A DNA stretch of 64,000 nucleotides from assembly GCA_964480365.1 (NCBI GenBank), contig CAYZPM010000001.1, forward strand, positions 62,001-126,000, read 5' to 3'. Position 1 is the stretch's first letter, and every line of letters begins with the position of its first letter. Below are positions 46,922-55,877 of the stretch, piece by piece. The translations under genes were made by a program, and so were the position numbers. This DNA comes from CAIQPV01 sp964480365 (GTDB taxonomy: Bacteria > Pseudomonadota > Gammaproteobacteria > Burkholderiales > Gallionellaceae). A model generated the notes under the pieces. It worked only from the letters and a program-made list of their open reading frames with translations, ran no database searches and was not told the origin of the DNA.

Positions 46922-48361
46922 TTAAGATTTGATGAAAACACCTGACGTTTTCAGATTTAGTGCTTCTTGTTGTTGTCGTTTGGTTGCCGTCATACTCAAC
47001 AACAGCACAAACAAAATGAAATGGACAAAAAACATCACACTCATCTCCAGATTTCTGAAGGGGGTTTCCGAAATTGATCGTGCAAGAAAAATAACGACCA
47101 AGGCTAACGACACGCCTCTTGTCATTGAAAAATATTGAAACCCAAGCTTGACGAGCGTGAAGAGATAAATAGATAGGCCTATGACACCCACTATCCCCGA
47201 TTCGCCCAAGGTCTGGAAAAATTGGTTGTGCGCCATACCCACAATATCAAGGTACTGCGGCGCGTATTGGAGCCGATAATCCACATCCCACAAGCCCGGC
47301 CCATAACCGAAAATCGGGTTTTCTTGCCAAGAGCGAATCGTGATATCCCAAATATTGGTTCGGCCTGTCAAAGAAGTCAGGCTGTTATAGGTTTCCGTAT
47401 TCAACCCTCTGAACCAATTATCAAAGGCTGTTTCAAAGATTAATAAATAGCCCCCGACCCCCACCAGCAAGACAAACATACCAACAATGACCGGAATTGA
47501 AGATTGCACTCCATGAAACTTTTTCAGGGCCGTTATTTTGTAAATATAATATATTGCGTAAGCGAACACTGCCCCAGCCCAAGCAGTTTTCGATTGAGTA
47601 GCGACCAATACCCCCATTGTCAAGAACCAGCTCAGTTCGCGATATAGCGTACCGGGAGTTTCATCAGCCATGTCCAGCACCAAATAAACCAAAGCTGCCA
47701 TACCCAAACTGTTGGAATGGGAAAAGATTCCATTAAGACGAAAACTAAACCCCGGTATCAAAACCATTGCAGAACCCGTTGACCATGCTGGAGCGAGTAC
47801 ACCAAATAACGCGCTCAGCAAAACATAAACCAGTAAAACACGTTTAAACAGCTTGACATACCACAACCAGTCCGAAGAAGGACGTATCAGGTAGGCCAGA
47901 GAAAAAATCAGCGGCTCAAAAAGCATGAAATGGATAAAAACTGGTCGGGTTCCGGCCACGGAGCTTATGAATGGGGGCGTGATGAGCGCCAGATAAGAAA
48001 CAAATAACCAAGTGCCAACTCTGTTTTCTTGCTGCTTGCTTTGCAAGCTCTTCAAAATCACGATCAAGCCAAATCCGAGAATCAGATAAGTCAATCCCTT
48101 CGACCCCCAATCCCCAATAAACTGGGCAATTCCCGGAGGTGTCCAAACATCTTTAAGAACACCGTCAACAAACTCCCCACGGGTAACAGTCAAGTCCGAC
48201 AGAACCGGGATCAGGCCCAATATTCCGATAAGACTTCCCCATAAGAACTTTTGATCACGCTGAGCTGTTATGCGAAACACGCCCCATAGCATGAAAATAA
48301 AGATCAGCGGAAGAATTATGGCCGCTATAAAGAGGGCCGCGATAGAGAGATATTCAAACAT
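46922..48361 (-). CDS. O-antigen polymerase/ligase family membrane protein (Wzy-like)
   Basis: 479 residues, about 12 hydrophobic helices, with the Wzy_C-type periplasmic loop containing SLTGRTNIWDITIRSWQENPIFGYGPGLW and then GMAHNQFFQTLGESGIVGVIGL, the R...H pair typical of O-antigen ligase/polymerase families. In this locus it most likely polymerises the exopolysaccharide repeat unit in the periplasm. FSHSNSLGMAALVYL is another family block. ATG 48361. Confidence 0.85.
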   Translation of the reverse strand: MFEYLSIAALFIAAIILPLIFIFMLWGVFRITAQRDQKFLWGSLIGILGLIPVLSDLTVTRGEFVDGVLKDVWTPPGIAQFIGDWGSKGLTYLILGFGLIVILKSLQSKQQENRVGTWLFVSYLALITPPFISSVAGTRPVFIHFMLFEPLIFSLAYLIRPSSDWLWYVKLFKRVLLVYVLLSALFGVLAPAWSTGSAMVLIPGFSFRLNGIFSHSNSLGMAALVYLVLDMADETPGTLYRELSWFLTMGVLVATQSKTAWAGAVFAYAIYYIYKITALKKFHGVQSSIPVIVGMFVLLVGVGGYLLIFETAFDNWFRGLNTETYNSLTSLTGRTNIWDITIRSWQENPIFGYGPGLWDVDYRLQYAPQYLDIVGMAHNQFFQTLGESGIVGVIGLSIYLFTLVKLGFQYFSMTRGVSLALVVIFLARSISETPFRNLEMSVMFFVHFILFVLLLSMTATKRQQQEALNLKTSGVFIKS

Positions 48362-48364
48362 GAA

Positions 48365-48439
48365 TTATGCGATCTTCTTGACGACCCGCGCCGGGTTTCC
48401 CGCAACAACAATTATCTCTGGCATATCGTTATCCAACAT
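48365..48439 (-). pseudogene. 3' fragment of a hexapeptide acetyltransferase gene
   Basis: Between two intact genes the minus strand encodes LDNDMPEIIVVAGNPARVVK, then KIA and a stop. The motif VVAGNPARVVKK is the standard C-terminal end of CatB/NodL-type acetyltransferases (compare VAGIPARVIG in the intact gene at 40876-41505). An in-frame stop lies at 48446-48448 and nothing upstream belongs to the family, so only the tail remains. Confidence 0.6.
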
Positions 48440-49164
48440 TATGGGTTACGAAAAAAAATACCATCCATCTGTAACATTCGGCCTGATCTCTGATCAACAA
48501 AGCCGGGCATAACATTGCAGAGTTCGAACCCCTTGACGGAAAGCCAGTCTATCATTTCACGATACAATATTTGTCCATCGTAGAGAAATGCGAGTGAGAG
48601 TTCAAGTTGTAATCCACAAGCTCTGTCCAATATATTGCCTGCGCCTTTTAGCACCGGCATTTCGTAGCCTTGAGTATCAATCTTGAGAAATATTGTTTCC
48701 CCATTGCGAAGGACATCATGATCTACGCCGTCCAAGCGACGTAACGGCACTCGTTGTACTTCAACATACCGAGACTGAGGCGCGGCCAAAGCATGGAGGT
48801 CTTCCATAGGCAAAACCGAACTACTGGTCGAATTTTCTGCTACATTGATTTCTACTTCACCATCTTCAGCACCCAGCGCCATGCGTGGCGCGACATGCCA
48901 ATTCCTGAACTTTGATGCAGCTACGCATAGCTGCTCGTGTGCATCTAGCAGTGGTTCAAATGACAAAATAGTCCCGTTGAAACCTCTTTCCCGAAGGAAC
49001 CGACCATATCCTCCATTATTCGCGCCAACATCAATGATGGTATCGATACCATAGTGGCTCAATAAACTCATTAGTCGCGCGTCTTGAGAATAAACCGGGT
49101 TATACCAGTGCATCTCAACGCCCATTTTTAAGGCTAACTGCTTCACCCTGTTCTTGATAGTCAT
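48439..49164 (-). CDS. FkbM family methyltransferase
   Basis: 241 residues with the FkbM blocks IIDVGANNGGYGRFLRERGF (SAM motif I), ILSFEPLLDAHEQL, VPLRRLDGV and FLKIDTQGYEMPVLKGAGNIL, ending in the LYDGQILYREMIDWL segment. O-methylates a sugar hydroxyl of the glycan in related loci. Its stop overlaps the acetyltransferase fragment downstream. Confidence 0.9.
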   Translation of the reverse strand: MTIKNRVKQLALKMGVEMHWYNPVYSQDARLMSLLSHYGIDTIIDVGANNGGYGRFLRERGFNGTILSFEPLLDAHEQLCVAASKFRNWHVAPRMALGAEDGEVEINVAENSTSSSVLPMEDLHALAAPQSRYVEVQRVPLRRLDGVDHDVLRNGETIFLKIDTQGYEMPVLKGAGNILDRACGLQLELSLAFLYDGQILYREMIDWLSVKGFELCNVMPGFVDQRSGRMLQMDGIFFRNP

Positions 49165-49194
49165 CGTCTATTCCAAACTTGTTAAGAGTTGATA

Positions 49195-50412
49195 TTATTT
49201 TCGTGAATCTATTGCTACCTTATAGGCTAATAAGTACGTAGCAGCCACCGCACTTGCCGTGAACATGGATTCAACCCGCTCTCTCGCAGCGATAGAAAAT
49301 CGCGCGTAGTTTTCCGGTATCAACACCTGCTCGATAGCCTGACAAATAGCGTTCTCTTGCCTCACGTCGCATAGTGCGCCGCCATCGCCAACCACCCAGG
49401 GCACCGCACCGCTGGATTCGCCCGCCACTACCGGCAAACCCATGACCATGGCCTCGGCAATCGACATACCAAAGGTCTCCTCCAAGGCAGGATGAAGTAA
49501 CAAATCTGCATTTGATAATGCCTCCAGCAAGTGCTTATGAGGTAATGCCCCGTGAAACACCATACCGTCAGCGATGCCCTCTTGCTTAGACCAGATTTCA
49601 GCAGTCTGCCCAACACCAAAATCATTACCATATAAATGCAATTCAGCTTCTGGATGTCTTTCACGAAATCGGGCAAATGCAATCATGGCGGGCTGGGGGT
49701 TTTTGCGGGCCTGCCAGCCATTGCATACCATCGCGAATCGCGGCGTCGCAGGCGTCTTACGTGCCTTGCCCAAGGCCTGTGCAAAACTATCTACCGGGTT
49801 GGGCACAACCTGTATAGGCACTTGGGTCATGCTTTGTACTTCATCCCGCATATAGGATGAAACCGCCGTCACGCAGTGCGCTTGACGCAAAACTTTGCGC
49901 GCCATGAGAACACGCAACCAGCGGTACCATCTCTGCGTGAGTTTCGCCCTGCTATAGAATTTTGCCACTCTGTAAGGGGAGTCATGGCAGGTCACCACAT
50001 GGGGTAAACCCGTTTGCAATGCGGCCAGCGCGAACTCATAAGACCAATGGGCATGAACTACTTCTGGCGCAACCTGTGCGATGGCCCTCTGCAATTTCTC
50101 GCGCTCGAATGCATAGAGATCGAGAATGCGGCCAAGCCGAAAGCCATTTGGTCGCCATGCGTGGGATCGCTTGGGGATATAGCTCAATGAAAAATTCTTG
50201 CCTTGTGCAACCACCACACCACCACTCAGAGGCATGTCGCCGGAAAGCGTAAACGCAGAAACACGATGTCCCAGACGCAACAGTTCTGTGATTAAGGTTG
50301 CAAGCAGGGGTGCGCCTTCATATCCGACAGGCAACCCAGTCACATCGCCTTGAATAAGATGAGTGATGTCTGCGGTGGCGATGGGGCCGACGATGCCGAT
50401 GTGCATTTTCAT
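49195..50412 (-). CDS. glycosyltransferase family 4
   Basis: 405-residue GT-B transferase. Starts MKMHIGIVGPIATADITHLI, with PVGYEGAPLLATLITELLRLGH in the acceptor domain, and a donor domain with FAMVCNGWQARKNPQPAMIAF, ELHLYGNDFG, FHGALPHKHLLEALSNADLLLHPALEETFGMSIAEAMVMGLPVV (the EETFG...E donor motif). The ATG overlaps the stop of the preceding gene (ATGA); a TTG further up at 50421 is not needed. Confidence 0.9.
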   Translation of the reverse strand: MKMHIGIVGPIATADITHLIQGDVTGLPVGYEGAPLLATLITELLRLGHRVSAFTLSGDMPLSGGVVVAQGKNFSLSYIPKRSHAWRPNGFRLGRILDLYAFEREKLQRAIAQVAPEVVHAHWSYEFALAALQTGLPHVVTCHDSPYRVAKFYSRAKLTQRWYRWLRVLMARKVLRQAHCVTAVSSYMRDEVQSMTQVPIQVVPNPVDSFAQALGKARKTPATPRFAMVCNGWQARKNPQPAMIAFARFRERHPEAELHLYGNDFGVGQTAEIWSKQEGIADGMVFHGALPHKHLLEALSNADLLLHPALEETFGMSIAEAMVMGLPVVAGESSGAVPWVVGDGGALCDVRQENAICQAIEQVLIPENYARFSIAARERVESMFTASAVAATYLLAYKVAIDSRK

Positions 50413-51485
50413 GCCCTGCAATCCTCACTTTGCACATGGGGCAATATACCGAATAGTTGCTCCCGAACTACCGCAACAATGTCACCGTAGACAACGGTCG
50501 CTTCGAGGTGCTGGCGCGCATATTCGGCTGCCTGAAAGCCAAGCTCATTGCGCCTCTCCACCGGCATACTAAGAATATAGAGGGCAACATCAAGGGCCTC
50601 TTGCGGACTCTTGACTGTGAACAAACCTGGCACTCGATCAAAGATATGTTCGTAACCAGGTTGGTAGTTGGTGATATGCGGCACACCGCATGCCAGACTG
50701 ATGGGCAAGCGATCTGATGAGTACATGGGTATATCGTCAAAATGCCCCCAGTTGACACTCATCCATGCATCGCGAATGAATTCACTTTGTTTGTCAAAAG
50801 CAATCTTTCCTTTGCAATAAGGCTCGCCCTCCCAGCCCTGACCACTTCCATACAAAGCGAAACGGTCGCCCAACTGACCATAGAGCGCCCTTGCGGCGAG
50901 CTTGCGATTGCGTCCGCCGGGCATGAATAGCCAAGGAATTCGTTTGAGACAGGGCAAGTTGGCGATCATCACCGCATCAAACTTCCGACTGAGCGTTGGA
51001 GTCCATGGCGTGCCAAAACGTTGGCTATCATAGGAATGATTGGCATGACGTACCTTCCGTGCACCGGCTGCACGCGCCATCTCGGCGTAATACCCGGTTC
51101 CACTCAGAAAGCAAATGTCAGTCTCAGCGAGCACGGCTTTAAGAGTGGCGTCCATTTTTTTAACAATATATCCATAAGCGTCTTCTTCGTAGAGCACCAG
51201 TTTTAGTTTGCTAGGAAGTGCCTTGAGCTTTTGTAGAAACGCACGATCCATTGGATATCCATTTCCTGGATGCTGAATGAAGATCACGTCTGGTGCGAAT
51301 TCGCGCGCACATTCGACGAATTCATCCAGCGCATCCTGATGGCTGTTTGCAGCTTTCCCGCGCACAAGGTAGGAATAAGCAAAGTAATCGGAAAACACAC
51401 CCTCTCGATGCAGTTTTTCAAAGGCCATGCGTGGCCCTATCTGGTCTCCTTCCGTGTTCTCATTTGGTACATAAAACCAACGCAT
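50409..51485 (-). CDS. CgeB-like glycosyltransferase
   Basis: 358 residues. The C-terminal part (SVNWGHFDDIPMYSSDRLPISLACGVPHITNYQPGYEHIF, then VKSPQEALDVALYIL, RRNELGFQAAEYARQHLE) is the glyco_trans_1_2/CgeB donor domain, in which the R-x-P-I-S-L-A-C-G block is typical. The N-terminal half (FIQHPGNGYPMDRAFLQKL) is a degenerate Rossmann domain. Likely another transferase for the repeat unit. ATG 51485; coupled to the next GT4 gene. Confidence 0.78.
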   Translation of the reverse strand: MRWFYVPNENTEGDQIGPRMAFEKLHREGVFSDYFAYSYLVRGKAANSHQDALDEFVECAREFAPDVIFIQHPGNGYPMDRAFLQKLKALPSKLKLVLYEEDAYGYIVKKMDATLKAVLAETDICFLSGTGYYAEMARAAGARKVRHANHSYDSQRFGTPWTPTLSRKFDAVMIANLPCLKRIPWLFMPGGRNRKLAARALYGQLGDRFALYGSGQGWEGEPYCKGKIAFDKQSEFIRDAWMSVNWGHFDDIPMYSSDRLPISLACGVPHITNYQPGYEHIFDRVPGLFTVKSPQEALDVALYILSMPVERRNELGFQAAEYARQHLEATVVYGDIVAVVREQLFGILPHVQSEDCRA

Positions 51486-51514
51486 TTCTATCTCTTCTTT
51501 ATTATATAGTTTGG

Positions 51515-52996
51515 TCAGGATTGACCGGGTAACAGTTTGGCAAAGAGCGGAACTTGAAGAGCCAGATATCGAACCGAAGGCAACCGGACGGCGAGCGTAC
51601 GCACTGCCATGAGACCCATTACAAACCCGATTGCCCCAACCAGTATTTCACCCCCCAGCCGAATGACGCTTGAGGTGGCGGCATCCATCGTTTGAAAAAC
51701 CAGCAGGATGGATATCCCGGAAGATAATGCGACAATCGCCACACAGGCGACAATGATCCCCGCCTCTCGCACTTGAACCTTCAGCAATCGCACGAGTACC
51801 AGGCTCATGACAAAAACCCGCACCCATTCAGTTACTACAACAACCCTCGCGATGGTAATTACGCTACCGGATGGCGCGAACAGAGCGAAGAGCACCACCA
51901 GAAACATCAGAAGCGAGAATTGGATTTTGAACTTAAGGGAAAGCTCATTCATGGAATCCAGCGTCACCCCCGCAACGTGGGAAACATAAAGCGGCCCCAC
52001 CGACCATGCGAGAACCTGAAGGACGGGAATCGTGTCCAGCCATTTATTACCGAGCAGCACCTTGACGATGTCAGGTGCTGCAGCACATATCCCGGCACCT
52101 ACGGCAAATGCATAACTGCCCACCAGCAGGGCGCTCAATTGAAGGCTGACAGACTGTTTATCATGCTGATTGCCAACCGAACTCATGATGGGAAATAATA
52201 CGCCAGTCAATACATTTGTAGGCTGTTGAACCGGCAAATTGGCGAGCAGGACAGCGCGATTGTAAAACCCCGCTGGTGCGGCTCCAAGTAACTTGCCAAC
52301 CAACAGCGCATCGATGTTTGAACAAAGAAATTCAATAAAACCAATGACTGAATAACGTCCACCGTAACTCAGAAAATGGCTGCGCTGCGCAGCGGTGTGG
52401 TGTACCTTCAAGGGGAAACGAGCAACGGCATAACTGAGTACGGCAGAGAGCGTGGTTTGCGAGATGAACGCTGCAACAAGCGCCCAAACGCCCGCACCCG
52501 AATTCGCCGCAGTGAGCCCAACCAACCCATAGCCGCCAACGTACGAAATAATCTCGATAATCGCGATTGCACGAAAATTTCCATTGCGCCGCAAAAGTCC
52601 CAATGAAATGGAAGAGAATCCAGAAATAATAAAATTGAGTGCCAGCACTTGGGTGACAGCACCTAGCCCAGACATCTCGAAATAACTCTCAATCAGGGAT
52701 GCACTGCAAAACGCGAGTAAAAAGAAAAAAGTCGAAATGCCCAGTGACAAAGCCAATGCTGCACGAATATCGCCTTCTTCAAGGGTAGGCTTCTGTATGA
52801 GCGCAGGGGCGATTCCCATTTGCGCAAAATAAGAGAAAAAACGAAGGCTGACATTGGCAATTGCGACCAAACCAAAGTGCGCCGGATCAAGTAGTCGTGC
52901 CATAACAGCCATGAATACGAGTTGAAGCACAGTAACGGCGACAACCGAAACCGTACCCCAGCCAACCCCGAAGGCTAATTTGTTAAGTTTGGACAA
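51515..52996 (-). CDS. wzx: Wzx-type lipid-linked oligosaccharide flippase
   Basis: 493 residues, about 14 hydrophobic helices; starts with LAFGVGWGTVSVVAVTVLQLVFMAVMARLLDPAHFGLVAIA, the MATE/MOP-fold opening of polysaccharide_synt family exporters (WzxC-like), and GAAPAGFYNRAVLLANLPVQQPTNVLTGVLFP in the middle. It would flip the undecaprenyl-linked repeat unit to the periplasm. The start is TTG 52996, supported by an excellent GAGGAGG ribosome site seven bases upstream; the nearby ATG at 53001 is in another frame. Confidence 0.9.
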   Translation of the reverse strand: MSKLNKLAFGVGWGTVSVVAVTVLQLVFMAVMARLLDPAHFGLVAIANVSLRFFSYFAQMGIAPALIQKPTLEEGDIRAALALSLGISTFFFLLAFCSASLIESYFEMSGLGAVTQVLALNFIISGFSSISLGLLRRNGNFRAIAIIEIISYVGGYGLVGLTAANSGAGVWALVAAFISQTTLSAVLSYAVARFPLKVHHTAAQRSHFLSYGGRYSVIGFIEFLCSNIDALLVGKLLGAAPAGFYNRAVLLANLPVQQPTNVLTGVLFPIMSSVGNQHDKQSVSLQLSALLVGSYAFAVGAGICAAAPDIVKVLLGNKWLDTIPVLQVLAWSVGPLYVSHVAGVTLDSMNELSLKFKIQFSLLMFLVVLFALFAPSGSVITIARVVVVTEWVRVFVMSLVLVRLLKVQVREAGIIVACVAIVALSSGISILLVFQTMDAATSSVIRLGGEILVGAIGFVMGLMAVRTLAVRLPSVRYLALQVPLFAKLLPGQS

Positions 52997-53113
52997 GCCA
53001 TGCCTCCTCGCTTAATTGAAGGCGTGATGCAAGACAAGAAGGAAAGTGGCTTCAAACATTGATTGGCTCGATTCGCTTTTGAAGTATGAATACCTGAGGT
53101 TAACCTTGCCAAG

Positions 53114-53806
53114 TCAGCCTTCAAAACGTCCGGCGACGCGAACCCGATCTTCCTTGCTCATTGCGGCAAGCATTTCCCGAACGAAATCATCCTGAATATG
53201 GTAGGCATCCTTTTCATCACGACTTATCGACGAAACTCTCACCAGCATTCCGTCCGGCACTTTCCCCGTTAATCCGTAACGTAATTGTGCAAGTTTTTGT
53301 TCCATTCCTTGCAGGACAACTGCTTGGTCACCAACGGTTATCCAGTAGGTGATGGGTTCGTTGCGAGAACCTTGGACAGCAAACAAACGCTTGATGGGCA
53401 ACGATCCGTATCTTGTTAAAAGAGTATCCAGCCCTTGCTTTTCCACTTGAAAACCCTGTGCGGAATAGCATATTTCCGGGCGATGAACTTGCATCTCATC
53501 GCTCTGATCGCCGCCATAAGCAATTGACAGCATGATTTGAGTCCCGTGGCTATTCAGATAGGTTCTTGTCAATGTTTGGCCGTATAACTTTGCAATCAAA
53601 ATTTTTCTTTCCGGACTAATGATCTGTTCCACCACTATGTTATCCGAATGCCAATCATCGAATTGAGCCGGGATCATTTTTTCAAGGTTCACGGCAGGCA
53701 TGGAATCCGCAAGTTTTTTTGTCGGCTTCAGGTATATGGCCGATGCAAATGCAGAAACCATCAGCAACCCGATGAAGAAAGCTTGCTTGCTCGCACCTAG
53801 TATCAT
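53114..53806 (-). CDS. epsI: exosortase-B-associated protein EpsI
   Basis: 230 residues, one N-terminal helix (FFIGLLMVSAFASAIYL), then a periplasmic domain with YGGDQSDEMQVHRPEICYSAQGF, the EpsI hallmark that includes HRPE.CY. EpsI proteins always accompany exosortases in polysaccharide loci and are sometimes fused to them; their task is unknown. Start ATG overlaps the exosortase stop (ATGA), in agreement with joint function. Confidence 0.93.
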   Translation of the reverse strand: MILGASKQAFFIGLLMVSAFASAIYLKPTKKLADSMPAVNLEKMIPAQFDDWHSDNIVVEQIISPERKILIAKLYGQTLTRTYLNSHGTQIMLSIAYGGDQSDEMQVHRPEICYSAQGFQVEKQGLDTLLTRYGSLPIKRLFAVQGSRNEPITYWITVGDQAVVLQGMEQKLAQLRYGLTGKVPDGMLVRVSSISRDEKDAYHIQDDFVREMLAAMSKEDRVRVAGRFEG

Positions 53807-54678
53807 TTGCCCTGACCCGATAGTCTCATGATTGCGAACTGGATCACGCTGTCCAGAACAAGAAACAATATGACCGCTGACGTGAAAAGTACCGCCCCTG
53901 CCGCTTTGTGAGCAAAACCTTGCCCGACCGCATCTCCAAAATAATAGGTGATCAATACCAGTAATACCACGCGTATTACGTTCGCAAAAAAAGCGATTGG
54001 AAGAATGCTCGCCAGGAGGATGGTGTTGTGAACCCAGCCTGACCGCTGCACAAAATAGGTGTAGAACAGCCCCACTGCGCTCAAGCTGAATATCGAGTTC
54101 AACCCGGAACAGGCATCAGCAACCAGCAACTGATATGGCCCTATCGACAGCATTACCCCGCTTCGGGCTATTGGATAGTGCATCTGGTATAAAATATTTT
54201 CCGCCAAAACGGAAACTTCTTGTTTAAGCGGACCCGTCAGGGTGTCGATCACGAACCCCGGTATGGGGACGAGGAATAGCAAGAACATCAATGGAAACCA
54301 GAAGTTCTTTGTCACGCTTGCCCCGTAGGTCATTAACATGACACCAAGCAACAACGGGATTTGCGAGCCTACCTCAAAATTATAGATATCTTGCGAACGG
54401 CCAATAATGTAAAGCAACAGTCCAAAAATCAGTAGAACCGCACCGCTTACAAGATTTTTTTTCTGCCCATCATCGCGCAGTTTTGACCTTCCCAACCAGA
54501 TTTGCCATATCACTATGGCCAGAATGAGTGGGCCGTGAGCATTTTCTTCTTGTGTCCACAATGAAGTTGCCAGGGATAGATAGGTGGGTATGAACAATAC
54601 AAGCAGCCCAAGCAGAATGGGCCACATGGATTTCCATGATGCCTCCTGCACAGAATTTGAGATAGTTGCCACAGACAT
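53803..54678 (-). CDS. xrtB: exosortase B
   Basis: Membrane transpeptidase-like protease that processes PEP-CTERM tails. 291 residues, about eight helices. The catalytic triad of the family is present: Cys190 in LVADACSGLNSIFSL, Arg236 in FANVIRVVLLVL and His257 in GQGFAHKAAG. The flanking epsG, epsF, epsE, epsD, epsL and epsI define the XrtB (EpsH of Methylobacillus) type. ATG 54678 follows GGAG. A candidate substrate, the FxDxF PEP-CTERM domain fused to a glycosyltransferase, is encoded at 34132-35478 in the same locus. Confidence 0.95.
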   Translation of the reverse strand: MSVATISNSVQEASWKSMWPILLGLLVLFIPTYLSLATSLWTQEENAHGPLILAIVIWQIWLGRSKLRDDGQKKNLVSGAVLLIFGLLLYIIGRSQDIYNFEVGSQIPLLLGVMLMTYGASVTKNFWFPLMFLLFLVPIPGFVIDTLTGPLKQEVSVLAENILYQMHYPIARSGVMLSIGPYQLLVADACSGLNSIFSLSAVGLFYTYFVQRSGWVHNTILLASILPIAFFANVIRVVLLVLITYYFGDAVGQGFAHKAAGAVLFTSAVILFLVLDSVIQFAIMRLSGQGK

Positions 54679-54698
54679 TTTAGCTCCGGTTATGTGCG

Positions 54699-55550
54699 CT
54701 AAAATTCGCTCATTACTGTGCCAACAACTTCTATTCCGGACTGGGCAAGGCTCTCTGTTTGCTGGCGTACCAGTTCGGCCCGCGAATAATTCTTGCGGGC
54801 CAGCAACATGGCTGCCCCTGCCTTGGACGAAAGTGTATGCGCATCTGCAAAATCTGCGGCGGGTGGGGTATCAATCAGGATGACATCGAATTCTTCAACC
54901 AGATTACTCAGCAAGGTCGTTAATGTTGGGCGACCCAGAAGCTCCTGGGGATTCGGCGGTGTCGGGCCGGCGGTTAACACGGAAAGGTCGACGAAATTAT
55001 TTACTCGCTGTACCACCTGCAAATCATCCCGACCCGCAAGAGCCGAAGAGAAGCCACGGCGATTTTCCAGTTTGAATAATTCATGCTGGCAGGGGTGGCG
55101 CATGTCCGCATCAATCAACAGGGTGCGCTCGCCCAGTTGTGAAAAGACTATCGCCAAATTGGCGGCAAGAAAGCTTCGCCCTTCCCCTCGCTCAGGACTG
55201 ACGATTGATAGCATTTTACGGCTAGGCTGACCGGTAAATCGCCTTATCATCAGTTGGCTGCGCAAGGTGCGCAACAACTCGACTTGATGGGAATAAGGTT
55301 TGTATGCGGCCACAAGCGCGTCGGAAACAGATCCATCTTCCTTTCGCAAATAGGGATAGTCATACTGACTGGCAAGTGCATACTGAATATCCAATTCAGC
55401 CAGTAGTCCCAGTTTAATCCCGGCGTCACCAAAGCGGAGATTCTCAACTTTCTGCAGCCGCAATATTTGCTCTGCATCATTGATAGTAATCTTTCCAGAG
55501 TCGATGAGGATTGCCCCTATCGATCGATCCGTTGTTGTGTCAGATTTCAT
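54699..55550 (-). CDS. epsG: EpsG, tyrosine-kinase-like chain-length ATPase
   Basis: 283 residues. The N-terminal 70 residues (IGAILIDSGKITINDAEQILRLQ) resemble a GspE-N-type module. The ATPase domain has a variant P-loop SPERGEGRSFLAANLA in which the usual lysine is arginine, Walker A' LLIDADMRHPCQHELF, and VILIDTPPAADFADA as Walker B. No tyrosine cluster ends the protein (VVGTVMSEF), unlike classic BY-kinases. This is the pattern of the EpsG family in exosortase-B loci, where it works with EpsF to set polymer length. Spaced 20 bp from xrtB. Confidence 0.9.
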   Translation of the reverse strand: MKSDTTTDRSIGAILIDSGKITINDAEQILRLQKVENLRFGDAGIKLGLLAELDIQYALASQYDYPYLRKEDGSVSDALVAAYKPYSHQVELLRTLRSQLMIRRFTGQPSRKMLSIVSPERGEGRSFLAANLAIVFSQLGERTLLIDADMRHPCQHELFKLENRRGFSSALAGRDDLQVVQRVNNFVDLSVLTAGPTPPNPQELLGRPTLTTLLSNLVEEFDVILIDTPPAADFADAHTLSSKAGAAMLLARKNYSRAELVRQQTESLAQSGIEVVGTVMSEF

Positions 55551-55877
55551 AATGTATATTTGTATATTCTATAAGCTAGTTTTTAGAACATTAATCAACC
55601 ACTCGGTTACCGTGAAGCACTTCGGGCTACCCAACGCTCTTCACTTAAAAGTAGTTCCCACGCCCTGGGCCCTTCGACTTCGCTCTAGATACGCTTGTCG
55701 AAGAGTTCTGGTTAGTGGCTGGTGGTTCGACAAGCTCACCACGAACGGTTATTCGACAAGCTCACCACGAACGGTTATTCGACAAGCTCACCACAAACGG
55801 TTACGTAAACAGTATGGGTGTTACACCCCGAAATCGGTTGACACATTCAAATGTGTTCCCGGTCAAATGTTGAAAGG
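55551..55877. other. epsF-epsG spacer carrying repeats
   Basis: 327 bp that separate two normally adjacent genes. The middle part holds dispersed and tandem repeat units (see next entry), with CTTCGACTTCGCTCTAGATA and CGCTTGTCGAAGAG before them. The remainder encodes nothing I can support. Confidence 0.6.
55711..55803. repeat. 26-bp tandem repeat (x3) with dispersed-repeat head
   Basis: Three head-to-tail copies of TTCGACAAGCTCACCACGAA followed by CGGTTA (55726-55751, 55752-55777, 55778-55803); the third differs by one base (CACAAACGG). They are preceded by GTTAGTGGCTGGTGG. The same block, reverse-complemented and single-copy, lies at 6834-6873 in the kdp operon. The array has no unique spacers, so it is not CRISPR. 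It looks like amplification of one arm of a REP-like element. Confidence 0.9.

Noticed and set aside
46644..46925. Plus-strand frame in the polymerase-GT2 gap
   Set aside because: The opposite strand carries the hydrolase remnant, which has family similarity; the plus frame has none.
55726..55803. Possible CRISPR array
   Set aside because: Three direct repeats abut each other with no spacers, and no cas genes are present. It is a simple tandem repeat.
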